NCBI RefSeq assembly: GCF_003075455.1
Contig: NZ_QDAE01000002.1
Location: 62,001-126,000, forward strand
From: Arthrobacter sp. Bz4
GTDB lineage: Bacteria > Actinomycetota > Actinomycetes > Actinomycetales > Micrococcaceae
DNA length: 64,000 bases
Reading direction: 5' to 3'
How positions within the stretch are numbered: the first letter of the stretch is position 1; every line of letters begins with the position of its first letter. Below are positions 43,321 through 51,649 of this stretch, piece after piece. Under the pieces are notes generated by a model, which was given only the letters and a program-made list of their open reading frames with translations, ran no database searches and was not told the DNA's origin. Made by a program: the position numbers and the translations under genes.

Positions 43321-44361
43321 ATGAGCACGCAAGGAACAGGGAACGACCCGGCAGAGGGCAACTCTCCCCGGGAGAACACCCCCAAACATTCTGACGGCAC
43401 TGCGGATTGGCGTGATTCCTCTTCGGCCAGCGCCAACGACGGCGACGCCACCCAGGTGCACGACTACACCGACTCGCGCCGCTCCGACCGCGACGGTGAC
43501 GCCACCGAGGTGCACCGCACCACCGACTCGCGCCGCTCCGCCCGCGACAGTGACGCCACCCAGGTGCACCGCACCACCGACGGCGAGACCACCCGCGAAC
43601 ACCAGACACAGTCCGGCGGCTCAACAGGCGCAGTAGCTACCGGCGCCGGGGCGGGTGCCGTAGCGGCGTCGCCGTCTACCCGTACCCAGCCCGTCGCTGC
43701 GCAGCCGGTCAGTCATACCGCTGATCCGGATGACGACCGGTACCGCGACACCCACGACGACCGTCCGGCGCTACCGGCGTCGGCCGAACGGGCAGCCCTC
43801 CTGCAGCACGAGAAGGACACCTTTGGTGGCATGAAGTTTGGGTCGGCGTTCTTCGGCTGGCTCACCGCCACCGGGATGGCAGTGCTGCTCACGGCGCTCG
43901 TCGCCGCGGCTGGAGCAGTCTTCGGGCTCTCCACCAACACTGACCTGACCGATGCCGCCGACCAGGTGGCCGCAGATCCGCAGACCGTCGGCATCACGGG
44001 AGCAATTGTCCTGCTGGTGATCCTGCTCCTCTCCTACTTTGCCGGTGGTTACGTCGCCGGACGGATGGCGCGGTTCAACGGAGCGAAGCAGGGGGTTGCC
44101 GTGTGGCTTTGGGCACTCATCATCGCGGTACTGGTGGCGGTGCTCGGCTTGATCTTCGGAAGGCAGTTCGACATTTTCGCGAATCTCAACAGTTTCCCGC
44201 GGATCCCCCTCAATGAAGGGAACCTCACGACCGCGGGCATTATTGCTGTCATCGTGGCGCTGGTCGCAGCCCTCGTCGGAGCCGTCCTGGGTGGTCTCAC
44301 CGGCATGCGCTACCACCGCAAGATCGACCGAGCGGACTACGACAACACGCCGACCCGATAG
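43321..44361 (+). CDS. Hypothetical membrane protein with tandem-repeat N-terminus
   Basis: In this 346-residue protein, residues 1-160 are polar and disordered and hold three copies of an 18-residue unit (38-55, 56-73, 74-91; core DGDAT-QVH--TDSRRS). Residues about 178-335 contain four membrane helices (GWLTATGMAVLLTALVAAAG, ITGAIVLLVILLLSYFAGG, LWALIIAVLVAVLGLIF, TTAGIIAVIVALVAALVGAV). The C-terminus resembles small actinobacterial TIGR-type membrane domains. I assign no function. The repeats look like recent duplications. Confidence 0.7.
   Translation: MSTQGTGNDPAEGNSPRENTPKHSDGTADWRDSSSASANDGDATQVHDYTDSRRSDRDGDATEVHRTTDSRRSARDSDATQVHRTTDGETTREHQTQSGGSTGAVATGAGAGAVAASPSTRTQPVAAQPVSHTADPDDDRYRDTHDDRPALPASAERAALLQHEKDTFGGMKFGSAFFGWLTATGMAVLLTALVAAAGAVFGLSTNTDLTDAADQVAADPQTVGITGAIVLLVILLLSYFAGGYVAGRMARFNGAKQGVAVWLWALIIAVLVAVLGLIFGRQFDIFANLNSFPRIPLNEGNLTTAGIIAVIVALVAALVGAVLGGLTGMRYHRKIDRADYDNTPTR
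43432..43593 (+). repeat. Three 54-bp tandem repeats in coding sequence
   Basis: Three consecutive 54-base units encode the 18-residue repeats described for the surrounding gene. The second and third copies are the most alike. Confidence 0.75.
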
Positions 44362-44370
44362 CCCTCAGCA

Positions 44371-44410
44371 ACTGCGCCCCACCCGTGTCAGCTCATGGGT
44401 GGGGCGCAGT
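44371..44410. terminator. Bidirectional terminator between convergent genes
   Basis: ACTGCGCCCCACCC (44371-44384) and GGGTGGGGCGCAGT (44397-44410) form a perfect 14-bp stem with a 12-base loop, placed between the ends of the repeat protein gene and the CopD/CtaG gene. Confidence 0.8.
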
Positions 44411-44419
44411 CGTGTGTGG

Positions 44420-46492
44420 TCAACGTCCCGGCGACCTCCGCTGCAGGCTTTCAAGATGCTGGTTGTAGGCGGTGAGTTTGGCGTCGTCGTCCCGGTCAGC
44501 GGCGCGGTCCTCGCGAACCGCTGTCCGTTCGTCGTCCTTCCGCCACGCCATGGCGACGCCTAACGCGAGGAGTACCGTCGGGATCTCCCCAATTCCCCAC
44601 GCGATCGCGCCGCCTCGCTGCTGGTCAGCCAGCAGAGCTGCCTGGTCGGTGAGCTGCAGGTTAGCCCACCAGGTGGGTGCCAGGATCTCTGTGCCGCCCA
44701 GGAGCGACAGGCCGAAGAAGGCGTGGAACGCCATGGTCGCGAGCAGGATGATCAGCCTGAACGGGTACGGCGATCGGGCTGGCCCCGGATCGATCCCGAT
44801 GAGCACCCAGGCGAAAAGATATCCGGTAATAAGGAAGTGCACGATCATGAACACGTGTCCCACATGGGTGGACAGGGCCAGTTCGAAAACGGGTGAATAG
44901 TAGAACCCCACCATGCTGCCCACGAAAATCAGCCCAGCAACCGGGGGGCGGGTGAGGAAGTGACTGAAGCGTGAGCGGAAGAGCCAGAGCACCCACTCGC
45001 GGAGGCCTCGGCTGCCGTCGGTGCGCGGACGTGTCGACTTGAGAAGCAACAGGATCGGCGCCCCCAGCACAAAGAGCACCGGTGCGTACATCATCAGGCC
45101 CATATGCTGGATCATGTGCCCCGAAAAACTGGTCCTCCCATAGACGGCGGGCCCGCCGCTGGTTAGCCAAATCAGCAGGGCGCACCCTGCGAGGAAGGCC
45201 AGCGAGCGGGGAATGGACCAGCGATCGCCGCGACGCCGGACCCTGATGACCGCAGCCACGTAGGCTCCGGCGGCAACCAGAACCAGGAGCCCAATCGTCC
45301 AGTCGGGGTGCCACGAAGTTAGGAAGCTGGGGACAGTGAGCGGCTCCGGGTACGGGTAGCCGAGGAGGGAACGGCGCAGGTCGACGTCGGCGATTGACCC
45401 CTGCGGAACGGGCGGCGGACTCGCGGCAAGACCGGCGGACACGCCGATGGTAACAATCATCAGCGCTGCTTCGGACACACCAAAGGTAACGAACGCCCGT
45501 CGGTCCTCCGGGTCGCGGTCCAGGCGCGGCAGAATCCTGCGGCGCTGATACCACCCAGCGAGCCCGAGCAGGGTCAGGCTACCCATCTTCACCACCACGA
45601 GCAGACCGTAGGGTGTGGCCAGGTCCGCCAGGGACCCGAGGCGGAGGCTGGCGTTGATAATCCCAGAGAAGGCCACAGCCCCGAACGCCCACGCAGCCAG
45701 TGCTGAGTAGCGGCGAAGGACCCGCCCCGTGTCCTTGCCCAGCCGGGATCCCAGCAGCAGCACCGCCGCGAGCCCGCCGACCCACACGCATACGCCGACC
45801 AGGTGGAGCGCCAGGGAGTTGACGGCGTTGCCGTGGTCATCCGACCCGGCAGCATGCCCGGCCAGGGCCAATGGCAGGATCCCCATCGCTGCGATGGCCA
45901 GCGCAATACCAGCCCCAGTGGTCGACCGGACCATTGGCAGCATCACGACCAGAACCAGGACCGCTGACAGCGCCACCAGCAGGATCTGCCCGAGCTCCAG
46001 TTCAGTGGCGAAGAACAGGAAAATCGACGCAAACCCCGGACTGTTGATCGGTTGGCCCGCAGTGTCAGCGGCAATCAGCACCAGCGAGGCGACCGAGGCG
46101 ACAAACCAGACACCCGCCGAGATCCAGGCCCAATTGAGAGCCTTCCATTGGGCGAACCCAATGATCGACTTGTTCCGGTCGGACGCCGGCAGGAGACTGG
46201 CGCAGAGCACCAGGAAGCCGATTGTCATGGCAGCGCTGAGATCCTGGATTACCCGCGCGACTGGCCGAGCATGCACCACAAAGTCGCCGGGATCCGCCAT
46301 GGTGGTTCGGTACGTGGTGAGCGCTTCGCTGAAGTACATCGACAGGATCGCGACCGCCAGGCTGACCGGCACTGCGATACCGAAAACTACCCGCACAATG
46401 CTGCGCTCCGGGATCCGCTCCCCCGATACTGGCCGCTCATCCCTCACGGCGGCCAGCTCAGCAGGATCCTGCAATGGGCCGCCTTTAGGCAC
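44420..46492 (-). CDS. CopD-CtaG fusion: copper import plus cytochrome c oxidase assembly protein
   Basis: This is about 690 residues. The N-terminal half has the CopD helices (HLVGVCVWVGGLAAVLLLG, with the conserved His, and later YGLLVVVKMGSLTLLGLAG). The C-terminal half is a CtaG/caa3-assembly domain (SGHMIQHMGLMMYAPVLFVLGAPILLLL split over helices, HVFMIVHFLITGYLFAW). It has some fourteen membrane helices. Such fusions bring copper across the membrane for CuA/CuB of the terminal oxidase. The GTG at 46492 has GAGG six bases upstream. A TTG at 46504 is an alternative. It overlaps the DsbA-like gene. Confidence 0.88.
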   Translation of the reverse strand: MPKGGPLQDPAELAAVRDERPVSGERIPERSIVRVVFGIAVPVSLAVAILSMYFSEALTTYRTTMADPGDFVVHARPVARVIQDLSAAMTIGFLVLCASLLPASDRNKSIIGFAQWKALNWAWISAGVWFVASVASLVLIAADTAGQPINSPGFASIFLFFATELELGQILLVALSAVLVLVVMLPMVRSTTGAGIALAIAAMGILPLALAGHAAGSDDHGNAVNSLALHLVGVCVWVGGLAAVLLLGSRLGKDTGRVLRRYSALAAWAFGAVAFSGIINASLRLGSLADLATPYGLLVVVKMGSLTLLGLAGWYQRRRILPRLDRDPEDRRAFVTFGVSEAALMIVTIGVSAGLAASPPPVPQGSIADVDLRRSLLGYPYPEPLTVPSFLTSWHPDWTIGLLVLVAAGAYVAAVIRVRRRGDRWSIPRSLAFLAGCALLIWLTSGGPAVYGRTSFSGHMIQHMGLMMYAPVLFVLGAPILLLLKSTRPRTDGSRGLREWVLWLFRSRFSHFLTRPPVAGLIFVGSMVGFYYSPVFELALSTHVGHVFMIVHFLITGYLFAWVLIGIDPGPARSPYPFRLIILLATMAFHAFFGLSLLGGTEILAPTWWANLQLTDQAALLADQQRGGAIAWGIGEIPTVLLALGVAMAWRKDDERTAVREDRAADRDDDAKLTAYNQHLESLQRRSPGR

Positions 46493-47318
46493 CTCGGGCC
46501 TCAATTGCGGCTTCGACGCCGGTCACGAAATCGGCAGGCGACGCGAGTGGCTCACCATCGATGTACACGGTCGGCGTGCCTGAGATGCCCGAGGAGGATG
46601 CTGCGTTGGTGGTGAAGTCCACCCAGGGGCGGAAGGTACCTTCAGCAACGCAGGTGGAGATGTCCCCTGCGCCCGACGCTTCAGCAAGGTCGCTGAGCTC
46701 GTCATCGCTCAGTTCCCCAGTGGGGAAATTCCCGAATAGCGCTTGAGTGAATGGCAGGTATGCCTGCGGGGCCGTGTCAGCCACGCACGCTAGCGCGTTG
46801 GCTGCCCGGGAGGAGTACGCGCTGGTCGAGTTCCGGTCGAGGAAGGCAACGGTTCGGTACTCCAGGGTGACGTCGCCGTCGTCGAGCCACTGCTTAATTT
46901 GGGCTGAGTAGGTTGTTTCGAAGTCCGCGCAATGCACGCAGTTGACGTCGACCCACGCGACCACCCGGACCGGCCCGGGCCCAGCGTCGGCCTCCACCCC
47001 CGCCGGTGTTTCGCGTGTCTCCAGCGCCGCCTCGGCGTCGACCGTCCTGGCAGCGGTGGCCGCCAGGTCGGTGGGAGAGGCAAGCGTGATCCCGCCATAC
47101 TCATTGCCGTGGGCTGGCGCGGGACCGGCAGCCGGAACATCCGGACGAATCGAGGACACAATCACCACAGCGATCACCGCGAGGACAGCCAGGACTCCGC
47201 CAATGATTCCCCACCTCATCAACAGGCGTGAGCGCTTTTCCCGCCGCTCGTGGTCCAGCCGAAGTTGCTGGGCTGATTCGCGGGAGGAGCCGGCGGATTT
47301 AGTGTTTGGTGCGGGCAT
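46485..47318 (-). CDS. Membrane-anchored DsbA-like thiol oxidoreductase
   Basis: This 277-residue protein has one N-terminal anchor (WGIIGGVLAVLAVIAVVIVSS) and an extracytoplasmic thioredoxin-fold domain with active site VNCVHCADFE, the cis-Pro loop (SGTPTVYIDGE) and an additional disulfide-like pair of cysteines. It would make or reduce disulfides in secreted proteins. The VKOR gene in the same cluster is its natural electron partner, and the copper genes suggest it prepares Cys ligands of copper chaperones or oxidase subunit II. Confidence 0.88.
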   Translation of the reverse strand: MPAPNTKSAGSSRESAQQLRLDHERREKRSRLLMRWGIIGGVLAVLAVIAVVIVSSIRPDVPAAGPAPAHGNEYGGITLASPTDLAATAARTVDAEAALETRETPAGVEADAGPGPVRVVAWVDVNCVHCADFETTYSAQIKQWLDDGDVTLEYRTVAFLDRNSTSAYSSRAANALACVADTAPQAYLPFTQALFGNFPTGELSDDELSDLAEASGAGDISTCVAEGTFRPWVDFTTNAASSSGISGTPTVYIDGEPLASPADFVTGVEAAIEARGA

Positions 47319-47357
47319 TTTGGGGTTTCCTTTGAGTGGGAGGATGCGTGTTCGGGG

Positions 47358-48611
47358 TCAGATAGCGAAGAGCGAGTCTCCGATGAACCCGCCTTCGGCG
47401 CAGCCCGGCGGGATGGCGAACACTGCAGAACCGATGGGCGTGGTCCATTGGTTCAGGAGGTCCAGTTCGTCCAGTCGTTGCTGCAACGGGACGAATTGAC
47501 GGTCGACGTCGGCCTGATAGCTGAGGAAGAGCAGGCCGGCGTCAGAAACAGGCCCTCCAGTTGGTGTCGTGTTGTAGTTATACGCACGACGGAATATCTT
47601 TTCGCCAGGCACGCTGGACCGGGCCCTGCGCGTGTGCGCGAACTCGGCGATGACCGGAAATCCCAAGGGGGTGGTCTTCTCGAAATCTGGCTCGTCCTTC
47701 TCATTGTGTCCGGTCAGCGGAGCGCCGTTCGTCAGGTAGCGACCGACTGACTCTTCACGGCCCGGACGGTCCAGCTCATCCCACGTGTCCAGGTCCATGG
47801 CAATTTTGCGGATCACCATCGACGTTCCGTTGAAAAGCCAGGCAGGAGAAGCGGAGCTGTCCCAGACCACCGTCTCGAGGTCGTCCGAGCCAAGTCGGGG
47901 GTTTGCTGTCCCATCGACCTGGCCAAACAGATTGCGCATCGTCACGGAGGCCTCTTCCGAACCGAACGCCCGCCGGAATCCTTCCGTCGACCAGCGGACC
48001 TGGCCGAAAGACCGGGTGTCCTTGAGGAGCATCCGCTGCGCATGCGACACCGTGACGAGATCTTCAGAGGCGACGTGAATCAGGAGATCGCCTCCGCACT
48101 GATCCTCGTCGAGATCGTCAATGGAGAAGGCGGGGAGCGGCCTAAGCCAGGAGGGTGCACTGTTGTCACCAGCGAGCCGCACAATGCGTTCCCCGAACCC
48201 GAAGGTCACTGTGAGACGGGCTGGAACGATGGCCAGCTCCGGTTCCGGATCTGCCAGGGCCGCCGCGCCCTGTGTCAGACGGGCCGCATCGTCGGTAAGG
48301 AGCCGCATCAGTCGAACCACCTGTTCCGCTGTCTGTACCTGAACCAGATCCACAGCGGTAATCACTGTGTGAGACTGGGCTGGAGTATCAATACCCGCCT
48401 GGCGCGCCCCGTAGAACGGGACGGTTAGTGCGCCGTGGATCGCCGATCTGGCGTCCTCGGCGTGGCCTGCAGCAGCAGTTGACGAGGCGTCCCTCCAGGA
48501 GGAACCGATCAGGGCGGCGGTGGCCGCACCCACACCGGTGGCGGCGCCTCCCCACAGGAAACGCCGACGATTCAGCCCCGGCAGGGCATCATTGGTATCC
48601 GATTGAGTCAC
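47358..48611 (-). CDS. DyP-type heme peroxidase, Tat-exported (EfeB-like)
   Basis: This 417-residue protein has a twin-arginine signal (LNRRRFLWGGAATGVGAATAAL), the DyP catalytic motif FGQVDGTANPR with the distal aspartate, and the heme region (EFAHTRRARSSVPGEKIFRR). It is exported folded with heme and oxidises dyes, or handles heme/iron in EfeUOB systems. No EfeU or EfeO gene is adjacent. Instead it is coupled by a GTGA overlap to the PCuAC gene, so a role in copper or redox handling at the membrane is likely. Confidence 0.92.
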   Translation of the reverse strand: MTQSDTNDALPGLNRRRFLWGGAATGVGAATAALIGSSWRDASSTAAAGHAEDARSAIHGALTVPFYGARQAGIDTPAQSHTVITAVDLVQVQTAEQVVRLMRLLTDDAARLTQGAAALADPEPELAIVPARLTVTFGFGERIVRLAGDNSAPSWLRPLPAFSIDDLDEDQCGGDLLIHVASEDLVTVSHAQRMLLKDTRSFGQVRWSTEGFRRAFGSEEASVTMRNLFGQVDGTANPRLGSDDLETVVWDSSASPAWLFNGTSMVIRKIAMDLDTWDELDRPGREESVGRYLTNGAPLTGHNEKDEPDFEKTTPLGFPVIAEFAHTRRARSSVPGEKIFRRAYNYNTTPTGGPVSDAGLLFLSYQADVDRQFVPLQQRLDELDLLNQWTTPIGSAVFAIPPGCAEGGFIGDSLFAI

Positions 48612-49213
48612 TGGTCGGGTGCCCCTTCATCGGCGGACCCGGAGCGAGTATCCGAGCCCCTGTCATCAGCTGAGCCGGAGGCGGAATCCGTTTCGATATC
48701 CACGGACTCGTCGCCGTTGTAGGTTTCATTCGCCCCCGAGTAGTCCTTGACAGGTGCATCGAAGCTGAAGATCGAGCCATCCTCCATGGTCAGCTCGAAG
48801 CCAACAGTGTCACCTGCCAGCAGCGGTGCAGTGAGGCCCATCAACATCAGGTGGTCGCCTCCTGGCGCCAGGATCATTTCGACTTTGGAGACGACAAATC
48901 CCCCGTCTTTCTCCTGCATCATCATCTGACCGTCGTCCCCTGCGACTGTCTCGTGCAGCTCTATCATTGGGGACGCTGCGGTGGAGGCCGAGATGACTGT
49001 CACCTCGGCGCCGTCCGTCGACAGGATCCCGAAGGCAGCGCTCATGCCTTCTTCGGCTGATTTCACCCAGGCATCCTCGATGGACACGGAATCCGCCTGT
49101 GCTGCCACGGCAGTACTGGGAGCGGTTTCGGAAGCTGTTGCTGCGCAGCCCACGAGGGCGGTGATTGTTCCCAGGGCAACAAACCCGGTGGCGAACTTGG
49201 TGGAGAGTTTCAT
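48608..49213 (-). CDS. PCuAC-type copper chaperone lipoprotein
   Basis: This 201-residue protein has a lipobox-like VGCAA after an N-terminal hydrophobic stretch. The DUF461/PCuAC core carries the copper ligands: ELHETVAGDDGQMMMQ (His and Met) and APGGDHLMLMGL (His and Met). The C-terminal 40 residues are acidic, low complexity (ASGSADDRGSD). PCuAC delivers Cu(I) to the CuA site of cytochrome c oxidase outside the membrane, agreeing with CtaG in the same cluster. Confidence 0.93.
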   Translation of the reverse strand: MKLSTKFATGFVALGTITALVGCAATASETAPSTAVAAQADSVSIEDAWVKSAEEGMSAAFGILSTDGAEVTVISASTAASPMIELHETVAGDDGQMMMQEKDGGFVVSKVEMILAPGGDHLMLMGLTAPLLAGDTVGFELTMEDGSIFSFDAPVKDYSGANETYNGDESVDIETDSASGSADDRGSDTRSGSADEGAPDQ

Positions 49214-49255
49214 GGTGATTCCTTAGCTAAGTAGTGGCGGTGACGGCGCTCTTGA

Positions 49256-49870
49256 TCAGCGGGCACGTCGGAGACGCAGAACCAGCGCGAACATGCCGAG
49301 GCCGCCGGCGGCTCCTATCAGGGCGTACTGCCAGACCGGCAGCATGGCCCAAAAGCCAGCCGATGGTTCCGGTTGTCCGGCGAGGTTGCCGGGCGCAGCA
49401 TCAGGAGTTGCGGTTTCGACCGACGGCGCGCTTGCGGCGGCCGTGATGGGTTCTGCGGAGGCTGGGTCGCCGACAATGAAGTCGAAGGACCCAGCAATGG
49501 GATGTCCGTCGCCCGAGACCACGCGCCATCGCACCTGATAGGCGCCGTCGTCGAGGTCGGCGACTGTCTGAGTCAGAGTATTGCCGGCTAGTTCGGGAAC
49601 TCCGATGGTGCGATCTGTGGAGGTGGAATCAACCACCAGCACCGCTGCGCCCAGATCCAGGATGTCCGCGCTGAAAGCGAGGTCAATGGATTCTGGAGCT
49701 GTCGCCAACTCGTCCCCCTGTTGGGGGTTGCTGGAAACTAGCTCATCGTGTGCACTAGCGCTGGGCAAAGAGACGAATCCACTACCTAAAGTGATTCCGC
49801 CCAGCGCTAATGTCACGAGAGCTGCACGTCGGAAAATGCGAACCAACCCGCCAGAACGCGGGGTGGGCAA
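49256..49870 (-). CDS. copC: CopC-type copper-binding protein (YcnJ/CopC)
   Basis: This 204-residue protein has a signal peptide ending SASA and a mature N-terminus HDELVSS, whose first His is a copper ligand in CopC. The CopC beta-barrel follows to about residue 130 (RWRVVSGDGHPIAGSFDFIVGD carries the second conserved His). It ends with a linker and one C-terminal helix (WQYALIGAAGGLGMFALVL). I accept the TTG start at 49870 because AGGAGA precedes it. It would pass copper to the CopD domain. Confidence 0.92.
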   Translation of the reverse strand: MPTPRSGGLVRIFRRAALVTLALGGITLGSGFVSLPSASAHDELVSSNPQQGDELATAPESIDLAFSADILDLGAAVLVVDSTSTDRTIGVPELAGNTLTQTVADLDDGAYQVRWRVVSGDGHPIAGSFDFIVGDPASAEPITAAASAPSVETATPDAAPGNLAGQPEPSAGFWAMLPVWQYALIGAAGGLGMFALVLRLRRAR

Positions 49871-49937
49871 AGGGTTCTCCTACCTTTGTGAGGTACGCGA
49901 AGTCAGGCGGTGATTCTCGGTGCCGCAGCTGACTGGG

Positions 49938-50558
49938 TCAGGCGAAGGACAGCTGCTGGACCGGGGGCCCTCGAAGGCGACGCCTTGAGTCGGCATGCAG
50001 GAGATCGTGCATACCCAGGGTTGCCGGACGGACAGGAAGGGAGCGCAGCTCCTCGGAGACCGGGCAGGAGCCAACCCAACGGATCATCGCCGTCAAGGAT
50101 GCAGCCAGGGCGCCAACCAAGGCCCACCACAGCGCTTCGCCGTGACGCACCAGAGCAATCGTCAGTAGACCAGCCGCGAAGTGGGACACGATCATCAGGA
50201 TGCCCGGATGCTCAGTACCGGTCAGAGCAGCCGATGGGACCGGCAAAAATAGCTCATGGCCGTGGCCGGTACTCGATCCGGTCGGTGCCGTCGAACCGCT
50301 AGTGAACAAGGCGAAGAGCGAGTGAAAAATCACCTGGCTGATCGCTACCCCAACGGTTGTTCTCGCAAGGGTCAGTCGACGCCCGGCAAGAATGACGCAT
50401 ACGAGCGTCCCGAAGGTCAGCGCAACGACAACCGCGATCGTTGGAACGCCACCGCCAGCGATAGCATGTGAGGCACCGGCGAGGGAGGTCGATGCGGCAG
50501 CAGCGAGTAGCCCACGGGTTAGGCGGGCGGCTGGTGTCACACTGGTCCTGCCAGACAT
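49938..50558 (-). CDS. Hypothetical multi-helix membrane protein of the copper cluster
   Basis: This 206-residue protein has about five hydrophobic segments and conserved-looking histidines at helix ends (GASHAIAGG, HSLFALFTSG, GHGHELFLP, IVSHFAAGLL). This resembles uncharacterised membrane proteins often found next to copC in actinobacteria. A strong AGGGAGGAAC site precedes the ATG. The cytoplasmic C-terminus is basic. A copper-related role is inferred from position. Confidence 0.6.
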   Translation of the reverse strand: MSGRTSVTPAARLTRGLLAAAASTSLAGASHAIAGGGVPTIAVVVALTFGTLVCVILAGRRLTLARTTVGVAISQVIFHSLFALFTSGSTAPTGSSTGHGHELFLPVPSAALTGTEHPGILMIVSHFAAGLLTIALVRHGEALWWALVGALAASLTAMIRWVGSCPVSEELRSLPVRPATLGMHDLLHADSRRRLRGPPVQQLSFA

Positions 50559-50644
50559 TGTTCCTCCCTCCTGAAAATTGTAACCTCTTCTACGGAGAGT
50601 AGAAAAAGTTGCACCACGACCACCAAGGCTTCGAGAAAGTCACC

Positions 50645-51238
50645 ATGGACACCGCTACGCCACGATTCGCGCAGGACAGGCCTTTCGGTCTGATCCTGGT
50701 CATCTCAGGGGTGGTGGGGTGGTTGGCATCTGGTCAGTTGGTCCTTGAACGGCTGGCTGTCTACGCGGACCCCAACTACGTCACCAGCTGCGACGTCAAC
50801 GCCTTCGTTTCCTGCGGTGAAGTCTTCAAGACCTGGCAAGCGAGTCTCTTCGGCTTCCCCAACCCCCTGCTGGGTATTGTCGCGTTCTCCGTCGTCATCA
50901 CCACGGGGGCCATGCTTCTCGCCGGGGCAAACGTAGCTCGCTGGTACTGGCGCGCATTGCAGGTGGGTGTGACTCTGGGGATGGTCTTCACCATCTGGCT
51001 ATGGAGCCAGGCCCTCTTTGCGATCGGGATCCTCTGCATCTACTGCATGATCGTGTGGGCTGCGATGATCGTGCTCACCATTTTCCTCACTTCACGCAAT
51101 TTTGTTTGCGGCGTGTTTCCGGCGAGCGAGCGAGTGCGCCAGTTCCTCAGCGGATGGACGGGGACCACGGCGGCACTGTTGGTGATTGCGACGGCGGCCA
51201 CCGTATTCTTCCGGTTCATCGGCGTATTTGCCGGCTGA
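50645..51238 (+). CDS. Vitamin K epoxide reductase (VKOR) family protein
   Basis: This 197-residue protein has four or five membrane helices. The quinone-side motif ILCIYCMIVW (CIYC) and the loop cysteines SCDVNAFVSCGEVF are both present. The VKOR reoxidises DsbA-like proteins and passes electrons to menaquinone. Its partner is most likely the DsbA-like protein encoded at 46485-47318. The start chosen is ATG 50645. A TTG at 50609 with GGAGAG upstream would add 12 residues. Confidence 0.92.
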   Translation: MDTATPRFAQDRPFGLILVISGVVGWLASGQLVLERLAVYADPNYVTSCDVNAFVSCGEVFKTWQASLFGFPNPLLGIVAFSVVITTGAMLLAGANVARWYWRALQVGVTLGMVFTIWLWSQALFAIGILCIYCMIVWAAMIVLTIFLTSRNFVCGVFPASERVRQFLSGWTGTTAALLVIATAATVFFRFIGVFAG

Positions 51239-51241
51239 CTT

Positions 51242-51526
51242 TCAGGCTGGCCGGCCCGTCCAGCCTGCACGGAAGGGCTCCAACCATTGATCCACGTCCC
51301 GCAGGGGCCCGGCCTCTACGGCATACAGGCGCCGGGTACCGTCCCCACGGACGCGAGCAAAACCGTTCTCGCGTAACACCCGAAGGTGCTGCGAGACGGC
51401 AGGCTGGGAGATCCCAAATTCGGTGCGAATGACCCGGGCAATATCGCCAGCCGCCCATTCCTCATCGAGGAGAAGCTCAAGAATCCGGCGGCGAACCGGG
51501 TCGCCGAGGACGTCAAAAGCATGCAT
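51242..51526 (-). CDS. ArsR-family transcriptional regulator
   Basis: This 94-residue winged-helix protein reads FDVLGDPVRRRILELLLDEEWAAGDIARVI, then the recognition helix GISQPAVSQHLRVLRENGFARVRG and the wing GTRRLYAV. It lacks the CxC metal site of ArsR/SmtB metal sensors, so it may be a non-metal member. It ends four bases from the VKOR stop, convergent. An AT-rich stretch (51540-51572) lies in front of it and may hold its promoter. Confidence 0.85.
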   Translation of the reverse strand: MHAFDVLGDPVRRRILELLLDEEWAAGDIARVIRTEFGISQPAVSQHLRVLRENGFARVRGDGTRRLYAVEAGPLRDVDQWLEPFRAGWTGRPA

Positions 51527-51580
51527 AAGCAGAACCTATCAAAAAGTGCTTATATTCGTCTAGATTTATATACGCGACAT

Positions 51581-51617
51581 CCCCTGCCACCGGGCCGAAG
51601 CGGCCCGCCAGCAGGGG
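51581..51617. terminator. Hairpin at the end of the SDR gene
   Basis: CCCCTGC (51581-51587) with GCAGGGG (51611-51617), and an inner stem GGGCCG/CGGCCC (51592-51597 and 51601-51606), form an interrupted stem-loop downstream of the minus-strand SDR. Confidence 0.55.
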
Positions 51618-51649
51618 ACAATCAAGATCTTTCACCTCAACAACACGGG

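Noticed and set aside
42661-43602. Long upstream extension of the amidohydrolase frame, giving an 851-residue product
   Set aside because: It is antisense to the DUF456 gene and the tandem repeat region, its composition is not protein-like, and the ATG at 42660 has a good ribosome site and the right family N-terminus.
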